Shown here piece by piece: positions 11,101 through 21,277 of a stretch of 64,000 bases of DNA (position 1 is the first letter of the stretch; the number at the start of each line of letters is the position of its first letter). The stretch is taken from contig CM035806.1 of assembly GCA_020466095.1 (NCBI GenBank), positions 113,667,080 through 113,731,079 of the forward strand. Reading direction: 5' to 3'. Source of the stretch: Chlorops oryzae. Its lineage: Eukaryota > Arthropoda > Insecta > Diptera > Chloropidae. A program made the translations under genes and the position numbers. The notes under the pieces are model-generated. The model was not told where the DNA came from. It ran no database searches and was given only the letters and a program-made list of their open reading frames with translations.

Positions 11101-11784
11101 ATTGCTCGAGAATTTGACGTGGAGGATAAAGGCTCTCTTCGACATTTCCTGGGAATGGAAATCGATCGTAATGGTGAAACTGGAGAAATTGCTTTTGGCC
11201 ATAAGCAATATATAAAGGATCTACTTTCATTTTATGGAATGGAAGACTGCAAAGGGGTGTCAGTTCCTCTTGAACCTGGATACCAAGTGTCGTGCGAGGA
11301 AAAATGCAATAAGGCTGACGTCAAGAAGTACCAATCTCTAATTGGCGCATTAATGTATCTGGCAATTACTAGCAGGCCAGACATAATCCATTCAGTTGTG
11401 AAACTTGCACAACGAAATGCGGATCCACACGTCGAGCATATGCTTGCTGCAAAACATGTTCTAAGGTATCTTAAACAAACAGCTAATTATAAAATTTATT
11501 ATCGCCCAGGTGACTATAGAATCTCTGGTTATGCTGACGCTGACTGGGGTGGTGATGTTGGAGATCGAAAGTCATGTTCTGGCTTTGTCTTCTACTATGG
11601 AAGTTGTCCTATATCTTGGGAATCGAAAAAACAGTCTGTTGTGGCTCTCAGTACTACCGAGGCGGAATACATTTCTGTATCAAATGCTGCAAAGGAAGCT
11701 CTTTATCTCGGACGTTTGGTTGAGGAGATTGGGAGTGAATCCAGTGGTCCTATTGATATTAAAGTCGACAATCAGAGGCGTTAA
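8125..11784 (+). CDS. Copia gag-pol polyprotein, main frame (frameshifted near the end)
   Basis: The start is the ATG reading MSSTILQIDKLDEHNYDSW; the frame is open upstream into the LTR but this matches copia-family Gag starts. Domains in order: Gag (residues ~1-220) with a CCHC knuckle CFLCDKKGHMAREC (~228-241); aspartic protease with YIDSGATTHF (~271); integrase zinc region (H...CRVC, ~395-430) and DDE core (HSDVCGP ~459, RSDNGGEY ~522, NGVAERANRT ~557); reverse transcriptase with YVDDIIIG (~972); RNase H with GYADADWGG (~1132) and TTEAEY. The frame ends after VDNQRR where other copia proteins continue, because of a one-base deletion near 11775. It is expressed as one polyprotein in the cytoplasm as virus-like particles. 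All catalytic residues that I can check are present. Confidence 0.93.
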   Translation: MSSTILQIDKLDEHNYDSWSIVMRSVLIHSGLWIYTSGECKSEDDLEWRASDGKALATIILGLKVTQLNYVKQCQTSLEAWEKLREIHQPAGPIQKVTLYKKLLNLVMPESGNVAQHINAFSSISEKLAEAGIEMQKELLAIILLSSLPKSYENFVIAMETRDALPAYETLKAKLLEEGERRFQANRTISDSVESQQALGARTKRGEKEQKQNKNNENNTNRFKGKCFLCDKKGHMARECPTKKKKKEDGETALSVLAAADVEKFDDSVFYIDSGATTHFSCRSDWFVNMIKCEEKIGLAGEHFVVARGKGDIRIKGNNGILRLINVLYAPDLKGNFISVSKVVERGFSVIFAENQAELKAKDGTVVLRAFKAGNLFIYKHKNEMLCTLKTNMQWHCRYGHLNFESLKTLSRKNMVNGLKFNSDEDQVKCRVCMTGKIHVAPFPKSQTESKELLDLIHSDVCGPIETQSLGGAKYFLTFIDDKSRMIFVYFLKAKSEVFGKFKIFKARAERETGKTIKYIRSDNGGEYVNRDFDEFLRQHGIQRNLTVAYTPQQNGVAERANRTLVEMARCMLLQSGLSKHLWAEAINTAAYIRNRSSTRALAEITPYEAWYGRKPNVSYFRIFGACAVALDKTRKSKFYAKGDEYIFVGYSSQSKAYRLYEKSTHKVIERRDVLFDESSREADEIKSTDTLTLSYDNSVENFIEIQSVEQNVDKSTVEIDDFHTADEESTTEEEVVNETSERRGPGRPKILREGKVGRPRKQYNMLNRITCDEVPQTVAEALASERSDHWQRAMESEYKSLQKKETWSLTDLPEGKKAIGSKWVFAVKRGVNGEIVRYKARLVAKGCNQRFCIDYKETFSPVVRYATIRLFLAIAVNHKMHLHQIDVISAYLNSDLQEEVFMEQPQCFVDKSHPRKVLRLHRAIYGLKQSGREWNVKLDDVLRSIGFSAFNSEPCLYKMYVKDELVIAAVYVDDIIIGCASKQILLNVKSSIAREFDVEDKGSLRHFLGMEIDRNGETGEIAFGHKQYIKDLLSFYGMEDCKGVSVPLEPGYQVSCEEKCNKADVKKYQSLIGALMYLAITSRPDIIHSVVKLAQRNADPHVEHMLAAKHVLRYLKQTANYKIYYRPGDYRISGYADADWGGDVGDRKSCSGFVFYYGSCPISWESKKQSVVALSTTEAEYISVSNAAKEALYLGRLVEEIGSESSGPIDIKVDNQRR

Positions 11785-11981
11785 AATTGGCATACAATCC
11801 GGTGTTCCATAACCGAAGTAAACATATCGCGATAAAGTACCATCACATCCGCGATGCTGTGGCTCGTCAGGAAATTCAGCTGAGTTACTGTTCCACTGAG
11901 AGGATGGTAGCAGATATTTTGACAAAGAACTTGTCGAAATCAAAACATGAATTTTTTGTTAAAGCTCTGAAATTTGAATAA
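11785..11981 (+). CDS. Copia pol C-terminal end in the shifted frame
   Basis: The frame directly downstream continues RNase H with KLAYNPVFHNRSKHI and then ADILTKNLSK, both standard for the copia RNase H tail, and stops at 11981, 40 bp before the 3' LTR. It lies in a different frame from the main polyprotein. A single missing base near 11775-11777 explains the break. It is not an independent gene. Confidence 0.88.
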
Positions 11982-12021
11982 TTTTTGAGAAATGTAAGCA
12001 CATATCCACGTTGAGGAGGAA

Positions 12022-12156
12022 TGTTGAAAAATCATCCTGTTGGCAACCCTGTTTTGAACAACGTGTATGTGTGTATCCTAAATTACTCTTTGTGTCATTC
12101 CGCATTCAACCTTCTTGAACGAAAGTCGTGTTTGTTTTCTTAAAATAAAACTATTA
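12022..12156 (+). repeat. 3' LTR of copia-type element
   Basis: Same 135 bp as the 5' LTR with one substitution, followed by the target copy GGTGC. Its left edge directly follows the polypurine tract. Confidence 0.93.
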
Positions 12157-13359
12157 GGTGCAAACCCGATATAGCCACCGTCGATCCAACCCTGTTTTGG
12201 ACATACACAGTTTTAAAGGATAAACGATCACGCCTAATTTTTTTACTTGATGAGCAGGAGGTACCCTCATTTGATGAAACACCTGGGTGTTTCAAACAGA
12301 TGCAAAAAGATAGTATTCCCGGCACACAAAGTCTGCCGGGCATAAAAAGCTTCTATACTATTCAGAAGGTTAATTTTATAGATTTAGGTCAAATCTTTTG
12401 CAAAAATTTTTTTTACTTTGATATCTCTATGACAGTTCGATTTCAAAAATTTTTATGTAACATACCAACGTAACGTACCAACAGGCGTATAATATTTTTT
12501 TAAATTTATCAACACATTTTTCTTGGGTTTTTTAATGCAAATCATCGAAAGTAACCTTTTTTACATAATTCATAAAAATTTTGTAAAACTACATTCAGTA
12601 GGAGAGCAGAGTTTTCACAATATCTGCCGCTCTCCCAAAACAGCTAGAAAAATTTGTAACGTACCAACGCCTTTAAATCAGCTTTACCAGGATGCCCCAT
12701 GGACTTTTTTCAAAATTAAATATTGTATTTTCTAGAACTCATGCCTATCTTTATTTACTGGAAAAGCTCGACATCGTGTTTAAAAAACTTAAGAAGTTAT
12801 GTGCCCAAAATTAAAAAAAGTGTAACGTACCAACAAATGGAATTGCCCATATGTATATATTCTTGATCAGGATCAAAAACTGAATCGCTTTAGATATGTT
12901 CGTCTGTCCGTCCGTCCGTGGTCGGATCTCCTCCGAAGCGGCTGGACCAACCAAGTCGAAATTAGACACACAGGTATATCGGGATCCGAGTATGATCCTA
13001 AGTAAAAATGGGAGACATCCGCCCACTGCCACGCCCACAAATGAATTTAATGTGTTTTCAGTAAAATACTTGTAACTTGCGAACCACTCAACACTTTACA
13101 TTGATATTTGGTGTACTGGTCCTAAAAAAAGGACGCCGTCCTCCTCAAGCCACGCCAACAAATAAGAGTTTATCGTAAATTGTGAAGTAAAAGGCGTAGA
13201 AGCTTCAAATTCGCAACATAGGTTGACCAAGGCAAATGAGAGGTTAAGGAAAAAATGAATGTGGCCCGCTCACTGCCACGCCCACAAATGGAGATTTTTT
13301 GTAACTTCCGAAGTAAAAGGCGTAAATTCGCAACATATGTTGACCCATGATACAAGAAA

Positions 13360-14913
13360 ACAAGTAAGAAAGCTAAAGTCGGTCAAGCCCGACTTTAAAA
13401 TACCCAGCGTCCCGACATTATGAGCGCACAATGTTTTGCTTCTCTATTTGTAGGCGTGGCAGTGGGAGGGCAACATAAATTATTTCCCTACACCTTCCAT
13501 TCGCCTTGGTGAACCTATGTTGCGAATTTGAAGCTTCTACGCCTTTTACTTCGGAAGTTACGAAAAATCTTTATTTGTGGGCGTGGCAGTGGGCGGGCCA
13601 CAAAAAATTTTTTCCTACACCTTTCATTCGCCTTGGTGAACCTATGTTGCGAACTTGAAGCTTCTACGCCTTTTACTTCGGAAGTTACGAAAAATCTTCA
13701 TTTGTGGGCGTGGCAGTGGGCGCGCCACATACAATTTTTACCTACACCTTTCATTCGCCTTGGTGAACATATGTTGCGAATTTGAAGCTTCTACGACTTT
13801 TACTTCGGAAGTTACGAAAAATCTTTATTTGTGGGCGTGGCAGTGGGCGGGCCACAAAAAATTTTTTCCTACACCTTTCATTCGCCTTGGTGAACCTATG
13901 TTGCGAACTTGAAGCTTCTACGCCTTTTACTTCGGAAGTTACGAAAAATCTTTATTTGTGGGCGTGGCAGTGGGCGGGTCACAAAAAATTTTTTCCTACA
14001 CCTTTCCTTCGCCTTGGCGAACCTATGTTGCGAACTTGTAGCTTCTACGCCTTTTACTTCGGAAGTTACGAAAAATCTTCATTTGTGGGCGTGGCAGTGG
14101 GCGGGCCACATACAATTTTTACCTACACCTTTCATTCGCCTTGTTGAACCTATGTTGCGAATTTGAAGCTTCTACGACTTTTACTTCGGAAGTTACGAAA
14201 AATCTTCATTTGTGGGCGTGGCAGTGGGCGGGCCACAACAATTTTTTCCTACACCTTTTATTCGCCTTGGTGAACCTATGTTGCGAATTTGAAGCTTCTA
14301 CGCCTTTTACTTCGGAAGTTACAAAAAATCTTCATTTGTGGGCGTGGCAGTGGGCGGGCTACATAAATTTTTGTTCTTACACCTTTCATTTGCCTTGGTG
14401 AACCTATGCTGCGAATTTGAAGCTTCTACGCCTTTTACTTCACAAGTTATGATAAGCCCTTATTTTTGGGCTTATTTGTGGGCGTGGCTCGAGGAGGGCG
14501 GCGTCCATTTTTTTCCAGGAAATGTCTCTTTTCGTAGTTTACCAGCACACCAAATATCAATGGAATATGTTGAGTGGTTCGCAAGTTACAAGCATTTTAC
14601 TGAAAACACAATAAATTCATTTGTGGGCGTGGCAGTGGGCGGATGTCTCCCATTTTTACTTAGGATCATACTCGGATCCCGATATACCGGTGTGCCAAAT
14701 TTTGACTTGATTGGTCCAGCCGTTTCGGAGGAGATCCGACCACGGACGGACGGACAGACGGACGGACGGACAGACGGACAGACGGACATGTCTAAATCGA
14801 TTCAGTTTTTGATCCTGATCATTTCTATATATATATGTCTATATCTCCGGAGCTTAGTTCTCCCTGTTACAAGATTCGCACAAAACTAATATACCCCGCT
14901 TACGCTGGGTATA
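13360..14913 (-). mobile_element. Helentron-like element family A, copy 2, with eight 127-bp units
   Basis: In element orientation (minus strand) it starts TTATACCCAGCGTAAGC and ends with the hairpin AAAGTCGG-GCTTGA-CCGACTTT followed by AGCTTTCTTACTTGT. Between are a GTCY tract (14745-14787) and about eight head-to-tail 127-bp units (13440-14430), each with TTTGTGGGCGTGGCAGTG and GCTTCTACGCC. It is non-coding: apparent frames such as MKLLRLLLRK recur every 127 bp because the unit length shifts frame each time. Confidence 0.88.
13440..14435. repeat. 127-bp minisatellite inside family A copy 2
   Basis: Eight tandem units, the GAAGCTTCTACG words falling at about 13530, 13657, 13784, 13911, 14038, 14165, 14292 and 14419. 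Units differ mostly by point changes in a poly-T/A segment. Other family A copies carry 1-9 units. Confidence 0.9.
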
Positions 14914-15993
14914 ACAAGATAGCGCCATTTCGGGTACCGCTATTTTGAAGCATTTTCTCAGAGAGCGAAAATGACGAAATACATAAAAGAGAGCGTGCCA
15001 TTGTTGTTGTTTCGCGTGCTATTCTACGACTTTTTGTCTTAAAATCCGAATACTTCCTTTTATTTTTCTTATTCATTATAGATTTTTGCATTAGTATGTA
15101 GAGAAATTTTGCAAGAAAAATTAAAAATTCAGGTTTCGTAAAATAATAACTTTTTCATTCATAATTTCCCAATAACCACAACGAGTTCGAATCGAATTCG
15201 AATCGAATTCAATTTGACGTGCAAACTCTTCGCGGCGAGTGTTCGCGGCGAGCTCGAATCGAATTCGAATTCGTGAGGGAGTCACCTTTTTACGCGATTC
15301 ATATTTTTATCGCATTTTTTTATCGTTTACGAATCGCGCGCGATTCGTATTTTACTATCGTTTTGCTATCGCGCTTTATTCGAACTTATTATCATATTCG
15401 ATTCGCCTTTTTGTCGAATTTTCTATCATATTCTTATCGCTTTAGCTTCGAATTTTTTATCATATTCGACTCGCCTTTTTGTCAAATTTTCTGTCATATT
15501 CGATTAGCCAAAAAAAAAAATCATTAATTTTTATATTTAATGTAAAATTCAAATAACAGTCTTATTATAAGAGTATTTTCGGTATAAAAAAAACGGTCTA
15601 ATGCTGGTAACAATGCTTTTGAATCCACCGGCTGTGGGATTTGAACACCGAACCTCTTGATTTCTAGTCATATTTCTCGTCTGCTTATCCATTACGCCGT
15701 CTTCGCCGCATTGAAATTAATGACATTTTTTCGTTTATAAGTTTAGCTTGATTCTATATTTACCTCGAATGCCTCGCGATTTGGAAACAAATTAACAAAA
15801 CTACTTTCGAGAATTAAAGTTTCGTGCGCACTAAACACAAATATTTTAACGAATTCAAATCGAACTCGAATCGCGGAAGGCAATTTTCGCGACATCGCGC
15901 TTTTATCGTATTTTGCGTTCGATTCGAATTCGATTCGAAGAGAAAATGCGATAAGAATTCGAAACGTTTGCAACGAGCTCGCCTCGAGCTCGC
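14914..15993. other. TCGAATTC-rich block between two family A copies, probable DNA element
   Basis: Arrays of TCGAATCGAATTCGAA-like words occur at about 15183-15275 and 15845-15985, in roughly inverted arrangement. GCGAGCTCG words lie near the outer edges of both. The middle (15300-15520) repeats a diverged TTTTTATCATATTCGA motif. No transposase is visible. The frames at 15219-15527 and 15743-16057 are translations of these repeats and are not supported as genes. Confidence 0.5.
15630..15707 (-). ncRNA. tRNA-like sequence, possibly tRNA-Ser-derived SINE fragment
   Basis: On the minus strand the sequence has GGCGTAATGGATAAGC resembling an A box, a GACTAGAAATCA segment identical to the anticodon arm of insect tRNA-Ser(AGA), and GGTTCGGTGTTCAAATCCC resembling a B box/T arm. 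The acceptor stem pairs poorly, the T stem is weak and there is no long Ser-type variable arm, so a functional tRNA is unlikely. It sits in the middle of the TCGAATTC-rich block. Confidence 0.35.
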
Positions 15994-17603
15994 TTTTTAT
16001 ACCCAGCGTAAGCGGGGTATATTAGTTTTGTGCAAATCTTGTAACAGGGAGAATTAAGCTCCGGAGATATAGAAAACTATATATAGAAATGATCAGGATC
16101 AAAAACTGAATCCGTCTGTCTGTCTAACCGACTGTCCGTCTGTCCGTCTGTCCGTCTAACCGACTGTCCGTCTGTCCGTCTGTCCGTCTAACCGACTGTC
16201 CGTCTGTCCGTCCGTCCGTGGTCGGATCTCCTCCGAAACGGCTGAACCAATGAAGTCGAAATTTGGCACACATGTATATCGGGGTCCGAGTATGATCCTA
16301 AGTAAAAATGGGAGACATCCGCCCACTGTCACGCCCACAAATGAATTTATTGTGTTTTCAATAAAATGCTTGTATCTTGCAAACCACTCAACACATTTCA
16401 TTGCTATTTGGTGTACTGGTAAACTACGAAAAGGGACATTTCCTGGCAAAAAATGGACGCAACAAATTCGCAACATAGGTTCACCAAGGCGAATGAAAGG
16501 TGTAGGAAAAAATTTTATGTGGCCCGCCCACTTCCACGCCCACAAATGAAGATTTTTTGTGACTTCCGAAGTAAAAGGCGTAGAAGCTTCAAATTCGCAA
16601 CATAGGTTCACCAAGGCGAATGAAAGGTGTAGGAAAAAATTTTATGTGGCCCGCCCACTGCCACGCCCACAAATGAAGATTTTTTGTAACTTCCGAAGTA
16701 AAAGGCGTAGAAGCTTCAAATTCGCAACATAGGTTCACCAAGGCGAATGAAAGGTGTAGGAAAAAATTTTATGTGGCCCGCCCACTTCCACGCCCACAAA
16801 TGAAGATTTTTTGTAACTTCCGAAGTAAAAGGCGTAGAAGCTTCAAATTCGCAACATAGGTTCACCAAGGCAAATAAAAGGTGTAGGAAAAAATTTTATG
16901 TGGCCCGCCCACTGCCACGCCCACAAATGAAGATTTTTTGTAACTTCCGAAGTAAAAGGCGTAGAAGCTTCAAATTCGCAACATAGGTTCACCAAGGCGA
17001 ATGAAAGGTGTGGGAAAAAATTTTATGTGGCCCGCCCACTGCCACGCCCACAAATGAAGATTTTTTGTAACTTCCGAAGTAAAAGGCGTAGAAGCTTCAA
17101 ATTCGCAACATAGGTTTACCAAGGCGAATAAAAGGTGTAGGAAAAAATTTTATGTGGCCCGCCCACTGCCACGCCCACACATGAAGATTTTTTGTAACTT
17201 CCGAAGTAAAAGGCGTAGAAGCTTCAAATTCGCAAAATAGTTTCACCAAGGCGAATGAAAGGTGTGGGAAAAAATTTTATGTGGCCCGCCCACTGCCACG
17301 CCCACAAATGAAGATTTTTTGCAACTTCCGAAGTAAAAGGCGTAGAAGCTTCAAATTCGCAACATAGGTTCACCAAGGCGAATGAAAGGTGTAGGAAAAA
17401 ATTTTATGTGGCCCGCCCACTGCCACGCCCACAAATGAAGATTTTTTGTAACTTCCGAAGTAAAAGGCGTAGAAGCTTCAAATTCGCAACATAGGTTCAC
17501 CAAGGCGAATGAAAGGTGTGGGAAAAAATTTTATGTGGCCCGCCCACTGCCACGCCCACAAATGAAGATTTTTCGTAACTTCCGAAGTAGCTTTCTTACT
17601 TGT
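15994..17603 (+). mobile_element. Helentron-like element family A, copy 3, with about nine 127-bp units
   Basis: The 5' end TTTTTATACCCAGCGTAAGC is followed by the GTCY tract with interspersed TAACCGACT (16109-16219), GTCGGATCTCCTCCGA and a long 127-bp array (16440-17590). The 3' end goes straight from the last unit into AGCTTTCTTACTTGT, so the usual hairpin is deleted. It has no coding capacity. Confidence 0.88.
16440..17590. repeat. 127-bp minisatellite inside family A copy 3
   Basis: About nine head-to-tail units containing GCCCGCCCACTGCCACGCCC and GTAGAAGCTTCAAATTCGC. Units are more alike here than between element copies, which suggests local expansion. Confidence 0.88.
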
Positions 17604-19850
17604 TTATCGTGGAATTTATAAGAGTCTTGCCGACTACGGCACCCTGAAAGTTTTTCTAATGAAATTGAACAATGAATGGATGGTGCGGAAATGATATCAA
17701 CTACATAGTATGATTGAAAATGTACCAAAAACAAAAAATCCATAAACAAAACAGAATAAAACTATGTATATGTTTGGTAAATATGTATTCATGTACATAT
17801 ATATGCATGTACATTTGTATGCTTTTCATATTAATATGGGTATCAGTATGCATATACTATATAACATATGAATGTATGAATTTGAACCGAATTTTCTATT
17901 TCTCTTTCTGGAAAAAGTTGAATATCTCCGGTTGCTTTCAACCAATTGTCAAGGCCGATACACCATTTTGTTGGAAATTAAATATATTTTTTAAGTAATG
18001 CCGATGTGAAGGCTTTGTAGTCGAAGAAATTGGAATAAAATGGCTTCAAAGTTCAAAAATTTTGAAAAAACTCGAACAAATCCTCTTTGTCTTAGGAAAA
18101 AATCCAATAAGGTAGTACAGCTTCAGCAAGATGTTTATATTTGTTGAAAGTGCATTTTTTAAGCTTTTAATTACCGTAAAAAAATAAAATCGGTTGATAA
18201 ACAACGAAGTTACAGCTTGGTTAGTAAATCAATAATAATTCGCAGGATAAAAAATTAAAAATAAGGATATTTCCTAAAAAGGATCAGCTAGGATTTCAAA
18301 TCCAACAGTTTTCGAATGTGTACTCGACCTCAAAGAAAGTGGCATTTACAGTTTTTTGTATGATTTTCATGCAACTTATTTTTGCTTCAAGCCTAGTGTG
18401 TGGACCTGCATTAATCCACAAATTAAAAAGATCATCGTTTGTAAAAACAACTGACATTTTATAAAATATAATTGTTAAAAGAGTTTTTAATTTTACTTTT
18501 ATGAACGCACTTAACGAAAAAGCGAAAGCATAAAACATAAACAAATTAAATGAAAACATTATTAATAAAAACAAGTATTTTCTATTATGCTAATACTTAG
18601 CATTAATATTTACACTTAAAATACACTAAATTGCAAAAGATTATAACCACGTCATATTTCCTGTTTTTTGTCAAATAGTTTTTTTATTTAATTATTTTCT
18701 CCACCCCTGTTTCACATATATAAAATTTCTTGCAATACTTTTAAAAATTTCACAATTGCACAATTTCCCCGTTCCGGAGTTATCGTCACGTATACGCCAA
18801 AATCCAAAAAATAAGACAAGACCATTTTCCGTTGTGAATATCTTATATCTATCGACCTGTTCAATCCCCACGTCCCCAATCCCTTATGGTTTCTAAGATA
18901 TTAAATTTCATTCGAAATCAGGCATCACACATTTTTTGGATTCTTTTGGGATTGGGCTGGTTCCAAACATCCGTACTTTTCCCTCTAACTTTTTTTGGGT
19001 AATGTCTTATTAAAGAAACGTTAGTTTCATAAATGTAACTCAAGCTATTTTTTATAAAAAATTTTTAAAATTAAATTTCCTAAACAAATATTTTTTGGAG
19101 ACAGGTGTAGATAACTCCGGAACGACGATATGTAAACGATCTTTATATAATGCGTGCTACTGTATGCAAAAAAAAACCGGTATTAATTATATTATTTCCA
19201 ATTGAGCGTGGGATCAATAAATGTTATGAGAATATAGCAATAAAGCTTAAAATAACATCTCCTCTTTGTGCATTATTCTTCTTCTTTTTTTTACATGAAA
19301 ACCATAAACAGGCTCTCACACTGCATTTCTTTCATACAGGACTGAAAATGCGCTTTTTGTGCAAGTTTCAAAATAGTATATCTCAGCTTTCGGTAAAAAT
19401 CGGAGAAAGAGGAATACCATTTATGAAAGCTCATAAATTGCTCTAAAAAATAAAAAAAAATAATAGGTGTTTTTGGGTGTTTTTTTTTAAATTTGCTTCT
19501 AAGCTTCCGACTTTTTTGCTATTTTAGTAGCATTTATGCAATATTTGAAGTCCTCTGAAAAAAAAAATTTAATTATTTTTTTCGGTTAAATAAAATTAAT
19601 TTTTTTAAATAAGTTTATTAAAAAATACGAAAAAAAATTTGATTCAGTAACTTAAAAAATGTATTTGTTAGAAAAGTTTTTGCTTAACACTCAAAAATCA
19701 AAATTTTCTGTTTGAATTTAAATCAAACGATTTCATTCAAATTTCAATCAATCAGATTGGTCGAAAATATAATTAATAAATTTTATGAAAAATGAATGCT
19801 TATGATTTTGAAAAATTAATGCAATCAAAATATAATAAATCTCAAAGACT
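17604..19850. other. Unassigned AT-rich interval
   Basis: No domain-bearing frame or RNA gene is visible. A 14-bp word GTTCCGGAGTTATC at 18771 recurs inverted at 19112 as GATAACTCCGGAAC, so part of this may be a degraded inverted-repeat element. 19440-19800 is low-complexity A/T sequence. Confidence 0.5.
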
Positions 19851-19924
19851 TCAAATCAAAATTTATTTAAATATTTCACAACTCGGTTGTTTATGTATAA
19901 ACATAACTAGTTTTTATGAAATTA

Positions 19925-20070
19925 AACGTAAAAATATTGTCTTGTCGTGCGTGCATGTTCGTGTCGTGCTTTGAAAATTTTTGGCCGTACGTGAGTAGTG
20001 CAAGTTTGGAAAAATTCAGTCGTGCACGTGTCGTGTCGTGCCGAAAAAATGAGGCACGCGCCCATCTCTA
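19925..20070 (+). mobile_element. Right end of a hAT element with CGTG-rich subterminal repeats
   Basis: The end reads GGCACGCGCCCATCTCTA, the inverse of the TAGAGATGGGC hAT terminus seen at 332 and 63332. Inside it are repeated GTCGTG/CACGAC words over about 130 bp. No left end is visible upstream, so this is a fragment. Confidence 0.65.
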
Positions 20071-21277
20071 GTTCACACGACAATATCGCCATTGAGAGGA
20101 TTTGGTTTGACAGCCATTCATCTGTTTGTAGTGCTGCCAATTGGAGGGAAATGTCCTTAAAATTTTTTAGGGATTTTTTTAAACATAAAATGACTTGTAG
20201 GGACAAAAGTACAGATTTCTTGAAATCGGCAAATGTACGGAATTTGTGATGTATTCCAAAATATTTAATAAATTTTGTATAAAGTTGGTTGTCATAAAAT
20301 TAAAAAGATAAAATAAAAACTATGCCAACCTGTGTTTATGTGGAAAAGTTGGGTAGAAGCTATCGTTAAGCGTCAATAGTGTACAAATTTGAAAATTGAA
20401 ATAGTATTTGTATAGGCTTTTTTGAATAAATTGAAAACTGTTTTATTTACCGCTACAACATAAGGCCTATTCATATTTTTAATGAAATCATTTTTACTTG
20501 AAAGACAAAAAAAAAACTTAATTTTTGAAAGAAACTTTTTATTTTCGAAAAAAAAAAAAAAAATTGAAATGACTGGTACTATTTAAAGTTCCAGACTACC
20601 CTGAAAGATTCTCAAAAATATTAGCCTACCATATTCATGGCTACTCATACATTTTTGTATGCAAGAGGCATATTATTTTTAAAAATATATCACGATATTT
20701 GTGGTAGGGAAAAACGTAAAGAATTGTGGGGATTTTTGTTTAGTTTGTAGGAAATTTTTCGTTTGCGTGTGGCAGCATTGCCTTGTTTTTTACTTTGGTT
20801 TTCAGAATTTGACAGTAGTGTTGCAGCATTTCTTCGATACATATCGAAAAACACAGAGTTGCATTCAGTTTGTTCCGGATTTCTCTTGGGATTTCGTTGA
20901 AATCCAATTTCTGAGCGGATTTTGTTTGACATTCATTTGTATGGGAAATCCGCTGGATTTCGACTGGATATCGGCTGAAATCCTCAAAAGTGCCCAAATC
21001 CCGGGATTTCGATGCCGTCTGAATGCCATATTAAGCATTTGAAGTCAGTCGAAGCAATTAATTCGAAATGAATTGCTTTTGCTTTTTCAGTTAATATTAT
21101 TTTTTTGTACTTTTGCTATTGCTCCAAATTTATTGCTTAAAGTAGGCTTTAAAGTCAAAATATTTTTTCTGTTAGTTGCTTTCACAGCAATTTTCAGTCG
21201 AAATTTCATTTTGCTGTTAGTTCCTAATCTTTCAAGGCTTTTTAATTGCTTAAGAGCAGAGAAGATTTAATTATATA
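20071..21277. other. Unassigned interval with a GGATTTC/GAAATCC cluster
   Basis: Seven copies of GGATTTC or its complement GAAATCC fall between about 20875 and 21015, some inverted, including the palindrome AAATCCCGGGATTT. This resembles the subterminal arrays of other elements here. No gene is supported. The stretch just before 21278 is probably the 5' part of the hAT-1 element. Confidence 0.45.

Larger units (their letters stand above)
7939..12156 (+). mobile_element. Copia-type (Ty1/copia) LTR retrotransposon, nearly intact
   Basis: Full element with two 135-bp LTRs differing at a single position (7995 versus 12078), a perfect 5-bp target duplication GGTGC (7934-7938, 12157-12161), a copia-like primer-binding stretch GGTTATGTGACCAG at 8074 that resembles the site used by an internal part of initiator Met-tRNA in copia, and a polypurine stretch TTGAGGAGGAA before the 3' LTR. 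One gag-pol frame fills the interior and has one frameshift near its end. LTR near-identity indicates a very recent insertion. Confidence 0.95.
7005..12848. mobile_element. Unclassified element with six TAACRTACCAAC motifs, split by copia
   Basis: Ends are GGGCAATTCCA inverted, flanked by ATAT on both sides (7001-7004, 12849-12852), inserted in family A copy 1. Without the copia element (4,223 bp including one target copy) it is ~1.6 kb. Its most distinctive content is the 12-14 bp word GTAACRTACCAACG, always on the + strand, at about 7357, 7523, 12457, 12470, 12656 and 12822. It also holds strong hairpins at 7645-7680 (CCCTTTTCCCC arms) and at 12276-12293. No transposase is visible. I do not recognise the superfamily. 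Confidence 0.6.
6921..13345 (+). mobile_element. Helentron-like element family A, copy 1 (interrupted)
   Basis: The 5' end TTTTATACCCAGCGTAAG runs to 7004 and resumes at 12849 with ATATATTCTTGATCAGGATC, so 5.84 kb was inserted later. After the insertion come a short (GTCY)n tract (12901-12919), GTCGGATCTCCTCCGA, the GCCCACTGCCACGCCCAC boxes and about two 127-bp-type units. The copy is cut short at ~13345, lacking the 3' hairpin, where the next family A copy begins. Architecture follows DINE-1/HINE elements; it has no coding capacity. Confidence 0.8.

Noticed and set aside
13528..14889. Overlapping open frames starting MKLLRLLLRKLRKIF and their relatives at 16156-16614, 25707-26424 and 61003-61481
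   Set aside because: They are translations of the 127-bp non-coding repeat; 127 is not a multiple of three, so the same peptide reappears in each frame in turn.
16440..17590. CRISPR-like regular repeats
   Set aside because: Head-to-tail 127-bp units without unique spacers, in a eukaryotic mobile element.
18771..19125. 14-bp inverted pair GTTCCGGAGTTATC as an element
   Set aside because: Flanking homology is not convincing and no target duplication is seen; kept only as a note on the unassigned interval.
20701..21270. Frames of 60-113 residues upstream of the hAT-1 BED segment
   Set aside because: Low-complexity, Phe/Leu-rich, no domain, both strands equally open.
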